Positions 45,029 through 53,779 of a stretch of DNA of 64,000 bases are shown here, piece by piece. Location: the NCBI GenBank assembly GCA_019454205.1, contig CP075369.1:1302001-1366000 (forward strand). The letters run 5' to 3'. Numbering within the stretch: position 1 is the stretch's first letter; the number at the start of each line of letters is the position of its first letter. The translations under genes and the position numbers were made by a program. The notes beneath the pieces are model-generated. The model searched no databases and had not been told where the DNA came from. It was given only the letters and a program-made list of their open reading frames with translations. The DNA is from Xanthobacteraceae bacterium (GTDB lineage Bacteria > Pseudomonadota > Alphaproteobacteria > Rhizobiales > Xanthobacteraceae).

Positions 45029-45449
45029 AAGCGCAAGTAATCGTCCGGCAATCGACACGCTTCGCTGCCGGGAGCGCGTGCTGCCGGGCGATAACCGCAG
45101 GGTTACACGAACATCGCGCAGAAACTCCAGAGCGCAAGACTCCGCAGCTAAACCGTTGTCCGGCTGCCATAATTGTTAAAAATCGGGCTGGATAAGTATA
45201 GGAACGGAGCTGGAACATTGAGGCTCCGCATGAACTTCATCACGCTCCATAACGATCTGCGGGAAAGTGCCGGTTGTGCCCTTGCGGCAAGGCTTTTCAT
45301 GCATTAGAACATAACAGGAACATGAGAATTACCCCTATCCGGCTCCACCCCTGTGGAAAATGTCTTAACGCGGCGCGCGGGAAGGCAATCGCGAGTAGGG
45401 TGGCGGGCCGCTTGAAGCGGTATTTTTCGGGAACGGCAGAGGTGTGGTG
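45029..45449. other. Intergenic region before ssb
   Basis: About 420 bases with no supported gene. It contains the SOS box of ssb (45307-45321). I see no terminator after the phosphoesterase-like gene and no other recognisable element. Confidence 0.6.
45307..45321 (+). promoter_or_regulatory. SOS (LexA) box of ssb
   Basis: GAACATAACAGGAAC is a perfect GAAC-N7-GAAC, 128 bases before the ssb start at 45450. It has the same half-sites as the uvrA box. Confidence 0.82.
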
Positions 45450-45929
45450 ATGGCAGGCAGCGTCAACAAGGTCATTCTGATCGGCAATCTGGGAGCCGAT
45501 CCGGAAATCCGGACCACCAACGACGGCCGCAAGATCGCCAATCTGCGCATCGCGACCTCGGAATCCTGGCGCGACAAGGCCACCGGCGAGCGCAAGGAAA
45601 AGACCGAGTGGCACCGTGTCGTGATTTTTGCCGAGGGCCTCGCGAAGATCGCCGAGCAATATCTGAAGAAGGGCGCCAAGGTTTACATCGAAGGCCAGCT
45701 CCAGACGCGCAAATGGCAGGACAAGGAAACCGGGCAGGACCGCTACAGCACTGAAGTCGTGCTGCAGAATTTCAATTCCACGCTGACCATGCTCGATGGC
45801 CGTAGCGGTGGGGCCGGTCTGTCCGATGATGGCGGCTCAAACTTCGGCGCGAGCGGCCCGATGCAGCGTCCGCGCGTGGCCGCCGCCGGCGGCAAACGCT
45901 CTAGCATGGACGACGATATTCCGTTCTGA
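45450..45929 (+). CDS. ssb: Single-stranded DNA-binding protein
   Basis: Binds and protects single-stranded DNA in replication, recombination and repair. The 159-residue product has the OB-fold start GSVNKVILIGNLGADPEIR, WHRVVIFAEGLAKIAEQYL and VYIEGQLQTRKWQDKETGQ. A Gly/Ser-rich linker leads to the acidic tip DDDIPF that recruits partner proteins. ATG 45450 is preferred over GTG 45444. An SOS box precedes it. Confidence 0.96.
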   Translation: MAGSVNKVILIGNLGADPEIRTTNDGRKIANLRIATSESWRDKATGERKEKTEWHRVVIFAEGLAKIAEQYLKKGAKVYIEGQLQTRKWQDKETGQDRYSTEVVLQNFNSTLTMLDGRSGGAGLSDDGGSNFGASGPMQRPRVAAAGGKRSSMDDDIPF

Positions 45930-45944
45930 CGCCATCGCGCTTTC

Positions 45945-47240
45945 ATGAAAATCCTCGTCACCGGCGCCTATGGTTTCATCGGCTCCGCGGTGACGGCACG
46001 GCTATCCGCGGACGGACATGAAATCATCGGCGTAGGGCGAAGGATCGCGGAAGCGCGAACAAGGCGCCCCGATATTCGCTGGATCGCACTCGACATCGGC
46101 CGCGCAAAATCTCCCGAAGACTGGCTGCCGCATCTGCAAGGCATGGAAGCGGTCGTGAATTGCGCGGGCGTGTTGCAGGACGCGCCCGGCGACGACGTGA
46201 AAGGCGTGCATCTCGACGGCACGCTTGCGCTGTTCGATGCCTGCAAGCGCATGAACGTGCGGCGTGTGGTTCACGTCTCGGCAATCGGCGCGGATGCCAC
46301 CGGCGAAACAGACTTCGCGCGCACGAAAGCGCAGGCTGACGAAGCGCTGATGAAAAGCGGACTCGACTGGGTCGTACTTCGCCCCTCCATTGTGGTCGGC
46401 CGCAATGTTTACGGCGGCACGGCGCTGATCCGCGCGCTCGCCGCGCTTCCGGTGCTGCCGATAGGGCCGCGAGACGCCGTATTCCAGCCGGTACAGGTGA
46501 GCGACGTAGCGGAAGCAGTGGCGTTCTTCATCAACCCGGACAGAGCCGCGAAACGGTTGCTGGAAGTAGCGGGTCCGGATCGCATGACGCTGACGGAACT
46601 TGCCGGAACCTACCGCCGCTGGCTCGGATTCAAACCGGCGCGATTGCTACGCATCCCCGATGCCTTGCAGGCGGCGCTATTTCGCATAGGCGACTGGATT
46701 AGCCTGCTCGGCTGGCGGCCACCGGTGCGCACCACCGCACTTCGCCAGCTTTCGCGCGACGTCACCGGCGACGCGAAGGAGTGGGCAGCGATCACCGGCA
46801 TCACGCCGTCGCGTCTGCAGGATGCGCTCGCCCGCGACCCCGCTTCGGTACAGGAGCGCTGGTTCGCGCGTCTTTTCCTCTTGAAACCGGCGCTGCTCGG
46901 CGGGCTGGCGTTTTTCTGGATCATCTCCGGTCTGATCGCACTCGGTCCCGCGCGGGAGAGCGCTGTTCTGTGGCTGACGAAAGCGGGACTGACAGGCAGC
47001 GCGGCGCTGGCAATGACGGTCGCGACTTCGCTTCTCGACATTGCGCTCGGCATCGGCATTGCACTTCGCAAAACCACGCGCCTCGCATTGTGGGGCACGA
47101 TTGCGTTCGCGGCAGGCTATCTGGCGCTCGGCTCGTTGTTGCTGCCGCAGCTATGGGCCGATCCGCTTGGACCGCTGGCAAAGATTATCCCGGCTTTACT
47201 TGCGTCTTCCGCAGCGCTCGCCATCCTCGACGATCGCTGA
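45945..47240 (+). CDS. Fusion protein: NAD(P)-binding SDR/NmrA domain plus DoxX-like membrane domain
   Basis: A 431-residue protein with two parts. Residues 1-290 are an atypical SDR/NmrA domain with TGAYGFIGSAV nucleotide loop, VVNCAGVLQD and HVSAIGAD segments. Residues about 305-430 hold four hydrophobic helices in a DoxX-like pattern (SLLDIALGIGIALRKTTRLALW). Similar fusions occur in Alphaproteobacteria, but the function is unknown. It is followed by the DUF2269 gene with a one-base overlap (TGATG), so the two are coupled. Confidence 0.82.
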   Translation: MKILVTGAYGFIGSAVTARLSADGHEIIGVGRRIAEARTRRPDIRWIALDIGRAKSPEDWLPHLQGMEAVVNCAGVLQDAPGDDVKGVHLDGTLALFDACKRMNVRRVVHVSAIGADATGETDFARTKAQADEALMKSGLDWVVLRPSIVVGRNVYGGTALIRALAALPVLPIGPRDAVFQPVQVSDVAEAVAFFINPDRAAKRLLEVAGPDRMTLTELAGTYRRWLGFKPARLLRIPDALQAALFRIGDWISLLGWRPPVRTTALRQLSRDVTGDAKEWAAITGITPSRLQDALARDPASVQERWFARLFLLKPALLGGLAFFWIISGLIALGPARESAVLWLTKAGLTGSAALAMTVATSLLDIALGIGIALRKTTRLALWGTIAFAAGYLALGSLLLPQLWADPLGPLAKIIPALLASSAALAILDDR

Positions 47241-47710
47241 TGGGCTATCTCGACCTGAAGTTTCTGCACATCCTTGGCGCGGTCGTGCTCATCGGCACCG
47301 GCGCGGGCATCGCCTTCTTCATGGTGATGGCGCACCGGACCAGAGATGCCGCTGCCGTCGCTGCGGTCGCGCGTATCGTTGTGATCGCGGATTTCGTTTT
47401 CACTGCAAGCGCGGTGATCGTGCAGCCCATAACCGGATTGCTGTTGGCGCAGGTGCAAAATTACGCGCTGAGCGCAAGTTGGATCGTTGCATCCGTAATC
47501 CTCTATGTGGTGATTGGCGCGTTCTGGGTTCCGGTCGTCTATTTCCAGATGCAGATGCGCAACCTCGCAACGAAGGCGGCGAGCGAAAAGAAGCCACTGC
47601 CGCCGGAGTATCATTGGTATTACAGAATCTGGTTTGCGTTCGGATTTCCTGCCTTCTTTTCGATCATGCTCATTCTTTGGCTGATGATCGCGCGTCCCAA
47701 ACTTTGGTGA
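47240..47710 (+). CDS. DUF2269 family membrane protein
   Basis: A 156-residue membrane protein with four hydrophobic helices, starting MGYLDLKFLHILGAVVLIGTG. It has the DUF2269 pattern (conserved LH near the start; TGLLLAQ; AFGFPAFFSIMLILWLMI). The ATG overlaps the stop of the upstream SDR-DoxX gene in TGATG. Function unknown; the pairing suggests a joint membrane complex (inference). Confidence 0.86.
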   Translation: MGYLDLKFLHILGAVVLIGTGAGIAFFMVMAHRTRDAAAVAAVARIVVIADFVFTASAVIVQPITGLLLAQVQNYALSASWIVASVILYVVIGAFWVPVVYFQMQMRNLATKAASEKKPLPPEYHWYYRIWFAFGFPAFFSIMLILWLMIARPKLW

Positions 47711-47789
47711 GTTGGCGCTTGCGCTTCCACGCGGATTGGCGTTGCATCAATGGTAACGCCGCACCGTAAGCGGCATCAGGGAGCACGCC

Positions 47790-48953
47790 ATGAAATCCGT
47801 TCTTCGCCTTGCCGCGATCCTTGCCGTTGCGTTGCTGTCACAATTCTCCGTGGCGCAGACGAACGACCTCATCGTCAAGAAGCAGGTTTTCGAAATGCCG
47901 TCCTACACAACGGCAGGCGGGCAGACGATCAAGAACGTGAAGGTCGGATGGCAGGCAGCCGGCACGCTCAACGCGGACAAGTCCAACGTCATCCTGATTA
48001 CGCATTTCTTCTCCGGCACCAGTCATGCTTTCGGAAAATACACGCCGGAAGACAAGGTCGCAGGTTACTGGGACTCGATCATCGGTCCCGGCAAGACCAT
48101 CGACACCAACAAGTACTACGTGATCTCGGTCGATACGCTGGTGAACCTCAACCAGAATGCGCCGAACGTAATCACGACTGGCCCCGCGAGCATCAACCCG
48201 GATACCGGCAAACCATATGGCCTCACGTTTCCTGTCGTGACCATCAAGGACTTCGTGAACGTGCAGAAGGCACTCGTCGAAAGCCTCGGCATCAAGAAGC
48301 TGAAAGTGGTGATGGGCGCTTCAATGGGCGGCTTGCAGGTCTATGAATGGGCCGCGAGCTATCCCGAAATGGTGGACCGGATCATTCCCGTGATCTCGGC
48401 CGTCGAACCGGGAGCGTTCCTGATCGGCTGGCTGAATGTCTGGGCACAGCCGATCCTGCTCGATCCGAAATGGAACGGCGGCGACTACTACGGCAAGGAA
48501 GCGCCGAATGAAGGCCTTGCTGCCGCGCTCAAGATCGTTTCGCTCCACGCGAACCAGTGGCAGTGGGCGGACAAGGCGTTCGGTGTCGCAGTTGCGGAAG
48601 AAGGCAAGGATCCAGCGAAGATCTGGAACGCGAAGTACAAAGTTGAGGCAACGCTGGATGTCGCAGGCGCGGCACGCGCGAAGACCGCCGACGCCAATCA
48701 TTTCCTGTATCTCGTGAAAGCCAATCAGGCGTTCAGTGTCGATCCGGCGAAGATCAAGGCGCCGACCTTGATGATCTACGCACCAAGCGATCTCGTCTTC
48801 ACAGCCGAAATAGTCGAAGCGGGTGCGAAGAAAATCGCGGCCAACGGCACGCCGGTACAGACCGTGAAGCTAGACGGCCCGAACGGCCACCTGAACGGCG
48901 TCGTCGGTATCGCACAGGCGAAAGACCAGATCGCCGCCTTCATAGAGAAATAA
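47790..48953 (+). CDS. Secreted MetX-like alpha/beta hydrolase
   Basis: A 387-residue protein of the homoserine-acetyltransferase-like fold with a signal peptide (cleavage near SVAQ, residue 23). The nucleophile is Ser178 in GASMGG; the Asp and His are probably in APSDLVF and GPNGHLNG. Other MetX-like sequence: THFFSGTSHAFG and DTLVNLNQN. Cytosolic MetX acetylates homoserine; a secreted copy is unlikely to do so, and an esterase or acyltransferase role is more probable. Followed by a small YdhR-like gene with AGGAG at 48955-48959. Confidence 0.86.
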   Translation: MKSVLRLAAILAVALLSQFSVAQTNDLIVKKQVFEMPSYTTAGGQTIKNVKVGWQAAGTLNADKSNVILITHFFSGTSHAFGKYTPEDKVAGYWDSIIGPGKTIDTNKYYVISVDTLVNLNQNAPNVITTGPASINPDTGKPYGLTFPVVTIKDFVNVQKALVESLGIKKLKVVMGASMGGLQVYEWAASYPEMVDRIIPVISAVEPGAFLIGWLNVWAQPILLDPKWNGGDYYGKEAPNEGLAAALKIVSLHANQWQWADKAFGVAVAEEGKDPAKIWNAKYKVEATLDVAGAARAKTADANHFLYLVKANQAFSVDPAKIKAPTLMIYAPSDLVFTAEIVEAGAKKIAANGTPVQTVKLDGPNGHLNGVVGIAQAKDQIAAFIEK

Positions 48954-48964
48954 CAGGAGCGGAA

Positions 48965-49309
48965 ATGTTCACCACGGTCGTGCAATTTCATCTGCCTTCC
49001 GCGATTTCCTGCGCGGAAGCATCGAAGCGGTTCCAGGGCAGCGCGCCTAAATACAAGGACAAACCCGGCCTGATCCGGAAACACTACATCGTGTCGGAGG
49101 ACGGCAAGGTCGCGGGCGGCATCTATCACTGGAAATCGCGTGCCGATGCGGAGCGGATGTACAACGACGAATGGCGTGCATTTGTAACCAGTCTCTATGG
49201 CGTTGCGCCGGTAGTGCAATGGTTCGAGACGCCGGTCATCGTCGATAACGTCTCTGGGGAGACGATTGTCGCATCACAAGGCAACGCGGAAAGCCGCAAG
49301 GCTGGATAG
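48965..49309 (+). CDS. YdhR-like monooxygenase-fold protein
   Basis: A 114-residue small alpha/beta barrel protein of the dimeric ferredoxin-like (YdhR) type: FTTVVQFHLPSAISCAEA, KPGLIRKHYIVSEDGKVAGGIYHWKSRADAERMY, then YGVAPVVQWFETPVIVDN. It is 11 bases after the MetX-like gene with AGGAG before the ATG, hence one operon. No catalytic residue can be named. Confidence 0.84.
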   Translation: MFTTVVQFHLPSAISCAEASKRFQGSAPKYKDKPGLIRKHYIVSEDGKVAGGIYHWKSRADAERMYNDEWRAFVTSLYGVAPVVQWFETPVIVDNVSGETIVASQGNAESRKAG

Positions 49310-49381
49310 CGGAGAAACTGTCTGTCACTCGCGCCGCTACTGGACGCTTCTCCGGCGGTCCAGCTCCATGCCTTCGCAGCG

Positions 49382-49720
49382 ATGGCGGCCTTCGTGCTTG
49401 GTCTCGTGCAGTTCGCGCGGCCCAAGGGCATTTTCTCGCACCGCACCTTCGGCTGGATCTGGGTGATCCTGATGCTGGTTGTGGCAATCAGCTCGTTCTG
49501 GATTCATCACATCAGGCTGTGGCGAATCTGGAGTCCGATTCATTTGCTCGCCATCTTCACGCTGATCAACCTGCCGATTGCGGTGTGGCTCGCGCGGCGT
49601 CATCAAGTGCGGCTGCATAGCAAGTGGATGCTTGGACTCTTCGCGGGCGCGCTGGTGATCGCAGGTATTTTCACCTTTGTGCCGGGGCGCATCATGCATG
49701 GCGTCCTGTTCGGTGGATGA
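49382..49720 (+). CDS. DUF2306-like small membrane protein (possible upstream CTG start)
   Basis: A 112-residue protein (counted from ATG 49382) with four hydrophobic segments: AAFVLGLVQFARPKG, GWIWVILMLVVAI, the HLLAIFTLINL segment and a last one ending MHGVLFGG. The pattern FARPKG.FSHRTFGWIWV matches DUF2306-type membrane proteins. The frame is open upstream only to the TAG at 49307-49309, and no ATG, GTG or TTG is in that stretch. A CTG at 49322 has GGAG seven bases before it and would restore the LAPLLDASPAVQLHAF N-terminus that the family appears to have. Confidence 0.72.
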   Translation: MAAFVLGLVQFARPKGIFSHRTFGWIWVILMLVVAISSFWIHHIRLWRIWSPIHLLAIFTLINLPIAVWLARRHQVRLHSKWMLGLFAGALVIAGIFTFVPGRIMHGVLFGG

Positions 49721-49842
49721 ACCCTGCTAAGTATATGAAATACCTATTAAATCATCCACGTCCGGAGGCCCTGTTTGCTGGCCTTCCATGTTGGAATCGG
49801 CTAGAAAAAGGGCACTGATTTCAGCCGGATCATCCGAACCAA

Positions 49843-52554
49843 GTGGCCGACGAAAAGACACCCAATCCGGGGGATTTGCCGCCCTCGGACATCAAGCCCG
49901 TTTCGATCACCGACGAGCTGAGCCGCTCCTATCTCGATTACGCGATGAGCGTGATCGTGGCGCGCGCGCTGCCGGACGTACGCGACGGTTTGAAGCCGGT
50001 GCATCGGCGCATCCTCTATTCGATGCACGAGCAGGGCTACGAGTGGAACAAGCCTTACCGCAAATCCGCGCGCGTGGTCGGCGACGTCATCGGTAAATAC
50101 CACCCGCACGGCGACCAGTCGGTCTACGACGCGCTCGTTCGCATGGCGCAGGACTTTTCCATGCGCGTCGAACTGGTGGACGGGCAGGGCAACTTCGGCT
50201 CGGTCGACGGCGATCCTCCGGCGGCGATGCGCTACACGGAAGTGCGCCTCGAAAAAATCGCGAATGCGCTGGTCGACGACCTCGACAAGCAGACGGTCGA
50301 TTTCCAGGACAACTACGACGGCTCGGAAAAAGAGCCGGTCGTGTTGCCCGCGCGCTTTCCCAATCTGTTGGTCAATGGTGCGGGCGGCATCGCGGTCGGC
50401 ATGGCGACGAACATCCCGCCGCACAATCTCGGCGAGGTGATCGACGCCTGTATCGCGCTGATCGACAAGCCTGACATCACGCTCGACGAACTGGCCGAGA
50501 TCGTGCCGGGTCCGGATTTCCCGACCGGCGGCATCATCCTCGGCAAGAACGGTATCCGGCAGGCCTATCACACAGGCCGCGGCTCGATCATGGTGCGCGG
50601 CCGCGTCGCCATCGAGAAGGACAAGCGCGACCGCGAGTCCATCATCGTCAGCGAAATTCCATATCAGGTGAACAAGTCGTCGATGATCGAGCGCATCGCT
50701 GAGCTTGTGCGCGACAAGAAGATCGACGGCATCGGCGACATCCGCGACGAGTCGAGCCGCGACGGCATGCGCGTCGTGGTCGAACTGAAGCGCGAGGCGA
50801 TTGCCGACATCGTACTGAACCAGCTTTACCGCTTCACCGCGCTGCAGTCTTCGTTCCCGGCCAATATCGTCGCATTGACCGGCGGCCGCCCGGCCACGAT
50901 GAACCTGCATGACCTGGTGTCGTCCTTCGTCGCGTTCCGCGAAGATGTTATCGGCAAGCGCACCAAGTTCCTGCTGAACAAGGCGCGCGACCGCGCTCAC
51001 ATCCTTGTCGGTCTTGCGATAGCTGTCGCCAACATCGACGAAGTCATCAAGGTCATCCGTAGCGCGAAGGACCCACAGACCGCGCGCGACGAACTCATGT
51101 CGCGCGAATGGCAGGCGAAGGACGTGAAGGCGCTGGTCGAATTGATCGACGACCCGCGCCACAAGGTTTCCGCCAAGGGCACTTACAAGCTGTCGGAAGA
51201 ACAGGCCCGCGCCATCCTCGACCTGCGCCTGCAACGCCTGACCGCGCTCGGCCGCGACGAGATCGCTGCCGAACTCGACGAACTCGGCAAGCAGATCGCG
51301 GATTATCTCGAAATCCTGCGTTCGCGTGCGCGCATCCAGTCGATCATCAAGGGCGAACTGACCGAGATCAAGAACGAGTTCGCGACGCCGCGCAAAACCG
51401 AAATCTCCGGCGAGGAACTGGGCGAGATCGACGAAGAAGCGCTGATCGCGCCGGAAGACATGGTCGTGACCGTCTCGCACGCCGGCTACGTGAAGCGCGT
51501 TCCGCTCTCGACCTATCGCGCGCAGCGCCGTGGCGGCAAGGGCCGCGCCGGCATGCAGACGCGCGAGGAGGATTTCGTCAGCCGCCTGTTCGTCGCGAGC
51601 ACGTTAGACGAGGTTTTGTTCTTCTCCTCGAAAGGCCGCGCCTACACGCTGAAAGTCTGGAAGCTGCCGCTCGCGGCTCCGCAGGCGCGCGGCAAGGCGT
51701 TCGTGAACCTGCTGCCGATCCAGCCGGACGAGGCGATCACCTCGATCATCACCATGCCGTCCGACAACGCGGAGCGCGACAAGCTCAACATTATGTTCGC
51801 GACCACCGGCGGCACCGTGCGCCGGAACGCGCTCTCGGATTTCGTCGATATTCGCCGCTCCGGCATCATCGCGATGAAGCTGGCGGAAGGCGAGTCCATC
51901 GCCGACGTCGCGCTCTGCACCGACGCCGACGACATCCTGCTCTCCACCGCGGGCGGACAGTGCATCCGCTTCCCCGTCAGCGACGTGCGCGTATTCAAGG
52001 GCCGCGACTCTACCGGCGTGCGCGGCATCAAGCTGGACGACGACAAGCTGATTTCCATGGCGATCATCCGCCATATCGAAGCGAGCAGCGAGGAGCGCAT
52101 CGCTTATCTCAAGATGGCGAATGCGGTACGGCGCGGCGACGAGGCTGACGACAGTAGCGACGACGAGGAGAAGGTCGGCGCGATCGAACTTTCGCAGCAG
52201 CGCTACGCGGAGATGGGCGCGGCCGAGCAGTTCATCCTGACGCTGACCGAACATGGCTACGGCAAGCGCACCTCGTCGTTCGAGTACCGCATCACCGGCC
52301 GCGGCGGCAAAGGCATCGTCGCCATGACCGTGAACAAGCGCAACGGCCCGCTGGTCGCGTCGTTCCCGGTCGAGGAAGGCGATCAGATCATGCTGGTCAC
52401 CGACGGCGGCAAGCTGATCCGCACCCATGTCGAGGGCATCCGCATTGCGGGCCGCTCCACGCAGGGCGTGACCGTGTTCGATACCGGCGAAGACGAGAAG
52501 GTTGTCTCCGTCGAGCGTATCCGCGAGGAAGAAGAGGCCGGAAACGGCAGCTAG
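49843..52554 (+). CDS. gyrA: DNA gyrase subunit A
   Basis: Cleavage-rejoining subunit of DNA gyrase, 903 residues. The catalytic Tyr131 is in AMRYTEVRL. The GyrA box QRRGGKG in the C-terminal beta-pinwheel domain marks it as GyrA and not ParC. In the quinolone-resistance region the sequence reads HGDQSVYDA: Q92 stands at the E. coli Ser83 position and S93 at Ala84, while D96 (Asp87) is kept. The start is GTG 49843. Followed by coaD, as is usual in these bacteria. Confidence 0.97.
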   Translation: MADEKTPNPGDLPPSDIKPVSITDELSRSYLDYAMSVIVARALPDVRDGLKPVHRRILYSMHEQGYEWNKPYRKSARVVGDVIGKYHPHGDQSVYDALVRMAQDFSMRVELVDGQGNFGSVDGDPPAAMRYTEVRLEKIANALVDDLDKQTVDFQDNYDGSEKEPVVLPARFPNLLVNGAGGIAVGMATNIPPHNLGEVIDACIALIDKPDITLDELAEIVPGPDFPTGGIILGKNGIRQAYHTGRGSIMVRGRVAIEKDKRDRESIIVSEIPYQVNKSSMIERIAELVRDKKIDGIGDIRDESSRDGMRVVVELKREAIADIVLNQLYRFTALQSSFPANIVALTGGRPATMNLHDLVSSFVAFREDVIGKRTKFLLNKARDRAHILVGLAIAVANIDEVIKVIRSAKDPQTARDELMSREWQAKDVKALVELIDDPRHKVSAKGTYKLSEEQARAILDLRLQRLTALGRDEIAAELDELGKQIADYLEILRSRARIQSIIKGELTEIKNEFATPRKTEISGEELGEIDEEALIAPEDMVVTVSHAGYVKRVPLSTYRAQRRGGKGRAGMQTREEDFVSRLFVASTLDEVLFFSSKGRAYTLKVWKLPLAAPQARGKAFVNLLPIQPDEAITSIITMPSDNAERDKLNIMFATTGGTVRRNALSDFVDIRRSGIIAMKLAEGESIADVALCTDADDILLSTAGGQCIRFPVSDVRVFKGRDSTGVRGIKLDDDKLISMAIIRHIEASSEERIAYLKMANAVRRGDEADDSSDDEEKVGAIELSQQRYAEMGAAEQFILTLTEHGYGKRTSSFEYRITGRGGKGIVAMTVNKRNGPLVASFPVEEGDQIMLVTDGGKLIRTHVEGIRIAGRSTQGVTVFDTGEDEKVVSVERIREEEEAGNGS

Positions 52555-52597
52555 CGCGCTGCTTGCCGCGCGCAGGAAAGACGGGGTACCAATCGTC

Positions 52598-53110
52598 ATG
52601 GCAAATGTCGTGGAACGTGTCGGGCTCTACGCGGGCAGTTTCGACCCGATCACGAACGGGCATCTTGACGTGCTCGAAGCGGCCGCGCGCATGTGCGACC
52701 GCGTCGTGGTGGCAATCGGCATTCATCCCGGCAAGAAGCCGCTTTTCGAGACGGAAGACCGCAGGGCGATGATCGAAAAGGCGACCGCCTCGATCTCGCG
52801 CGCCTACAAGGTGAAGGTCGAGACGATTACGTTCGACGGGCTGGTGATTGCCGCCGCCAAGAAATCCAAGGCCACGCTCCTGATCCGCGGGCTGCGCGAC
52901 GGCACCGATTTCGACTACGAAATGCAGATGAGCGGAATGAACGGCGAAATGGCGCCGGCGATCCAGACCGTATTCATTCCCGCGACGCCTGCAACGCGCC
53001 ATGTTACCGGCACACTGGTACGGCAAATCGCGGCAATGGGCGGCGATGTCTCGAAGTTCGTGCCGGATTTCATCGTAAAAAAACTCGCGGCGAAGTTTCC
53101 GCGAAAATAA
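52598..53110 (+). CDS. coaD: Phosphopantetheine adenylyltransferase
   Basis: Penultimate enzyme of coenzyme A biosynthesis: 4'-phosphopantetheine + ATP gives dephospho-CoA. The 170-residue product has the nucleotidyltransferase motif YAGSFDPITNGH near its N-terminus, LIRGLRDGTDFDYE, and HVTGTLVRQIAAMGGDVSKFVP (the segment ISSTxVR in other members). ATG 52598 gives the normal length. Confidence 0.96.
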   Translation: MANVVERVGLYAGSFDPITNGHLDVLEAAARMCDRVVVAIGIHPGKKPLFETEDRRAMIEKATASISRAYKVKVETITFDGLVIAAAKKSKATLLIRGLRDGTDFDYEMQMSGMNGEMAPAIQTVFIPATPATRHVTGTLVRQIAAMGGDVSKFVPDFIVKKLAAKFPRK

Positions 53111-53128
53111 GCCGTTAGGGAGAGAGTT

Positions 53129-53746
53129 ATGCGCGTCCTTCAAGCCTTCGCGTTCCTGTTTGCGTTTTGCCCGCCGCTTACGGCGACTGCGCAGGGCATC
53201 GATCCGTGGAAGAGCATCACGCCTTCGAAGGAAGAACAGAAGGCAAAAGCCGCGACCAAGGGCGACAAGAAGAACACGAAAACCGCGCAGGCCGGCAGCA
53301 ACACCCTGACGCTGGAAACCACCAAGGGCACCATCGTCATTCGCCTGCGCACCGATCTCGCCCCCGGCCATGCCAAGCGCCTGCGGCAGCTTGCCGGCGA
53401 AGGCTTCTATAACAATGTGCCGTTCCACCGCGTGATCGAAGGCTTCATGGCGCAGACCGGCGACGGCCAGAACGGCAACGGTACCGGCGGCTCGCGTTAT
53501 CCGGACCTCAAGGCGGAGTTTTCGAACGTTCCGTTCCGTCGCGGCATCGTCGGCATGGCGCGCAAGGGCGGCGACAACAATTCCGCCAACAGCCAGTTTT
53601 TCATTATGTTCGCCGAGCAATCCAGCCTCAACGGTCAGTATACCGTGATTGGCGAGGTCGTGCAGGGCATGGATGTGGTGGACAAGATCAACCGCGGCGA
53701 GCCGCCGCGCACGCCCGACAAAATCGTCCGCGCCATCGCGAACTGA
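53129..53746 (+). CDS. Periplasmic peptidyl-prolyl isomerase (cyclophilin, PpiA type)
   Basis: A 205-residue cyclophilin with signal peptide (MRVLQAFAFLFAFCPPLTATAQ). After a basic, Lys-rich linker, the domain starts at about residue 55 with TLETTKGTIVIRL. The active-site block FHRVIEGFMAQTGD and NSQFFIMFAE are intact. It is paired with the cytosolic paralogue downstream, 33 bases apart. Confidence 0.94.
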   Translation: MRVLQAFAFLFAFCPPLTATAQGIDPWKSITPSKEEQKAKAATKGDKKNTKTAQAGSNTLTLETTKGTIVIRLRTDLAPGHAKRLRQLAGEGFYNNVPFHRVIEGFMAQTGDGQNGNGTGGSRYPDLKAEFSNVPFRRGIVGMARKGGDNNSANSQFFIMFAEQSSLNGQYTVIGEVVQGMDVVDKINRGEPPRTPDKIVRAIAN

Positions 53747-53779
53747 TCGCGCCGACAAACAAATACAAGGAGTACGGAA

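Noticed and set aside
49801..51480. 559-codon open frame on minus opposite gyrA
   Set aside because: gyrA is unambiguous on +, and the minus frame has no domain.
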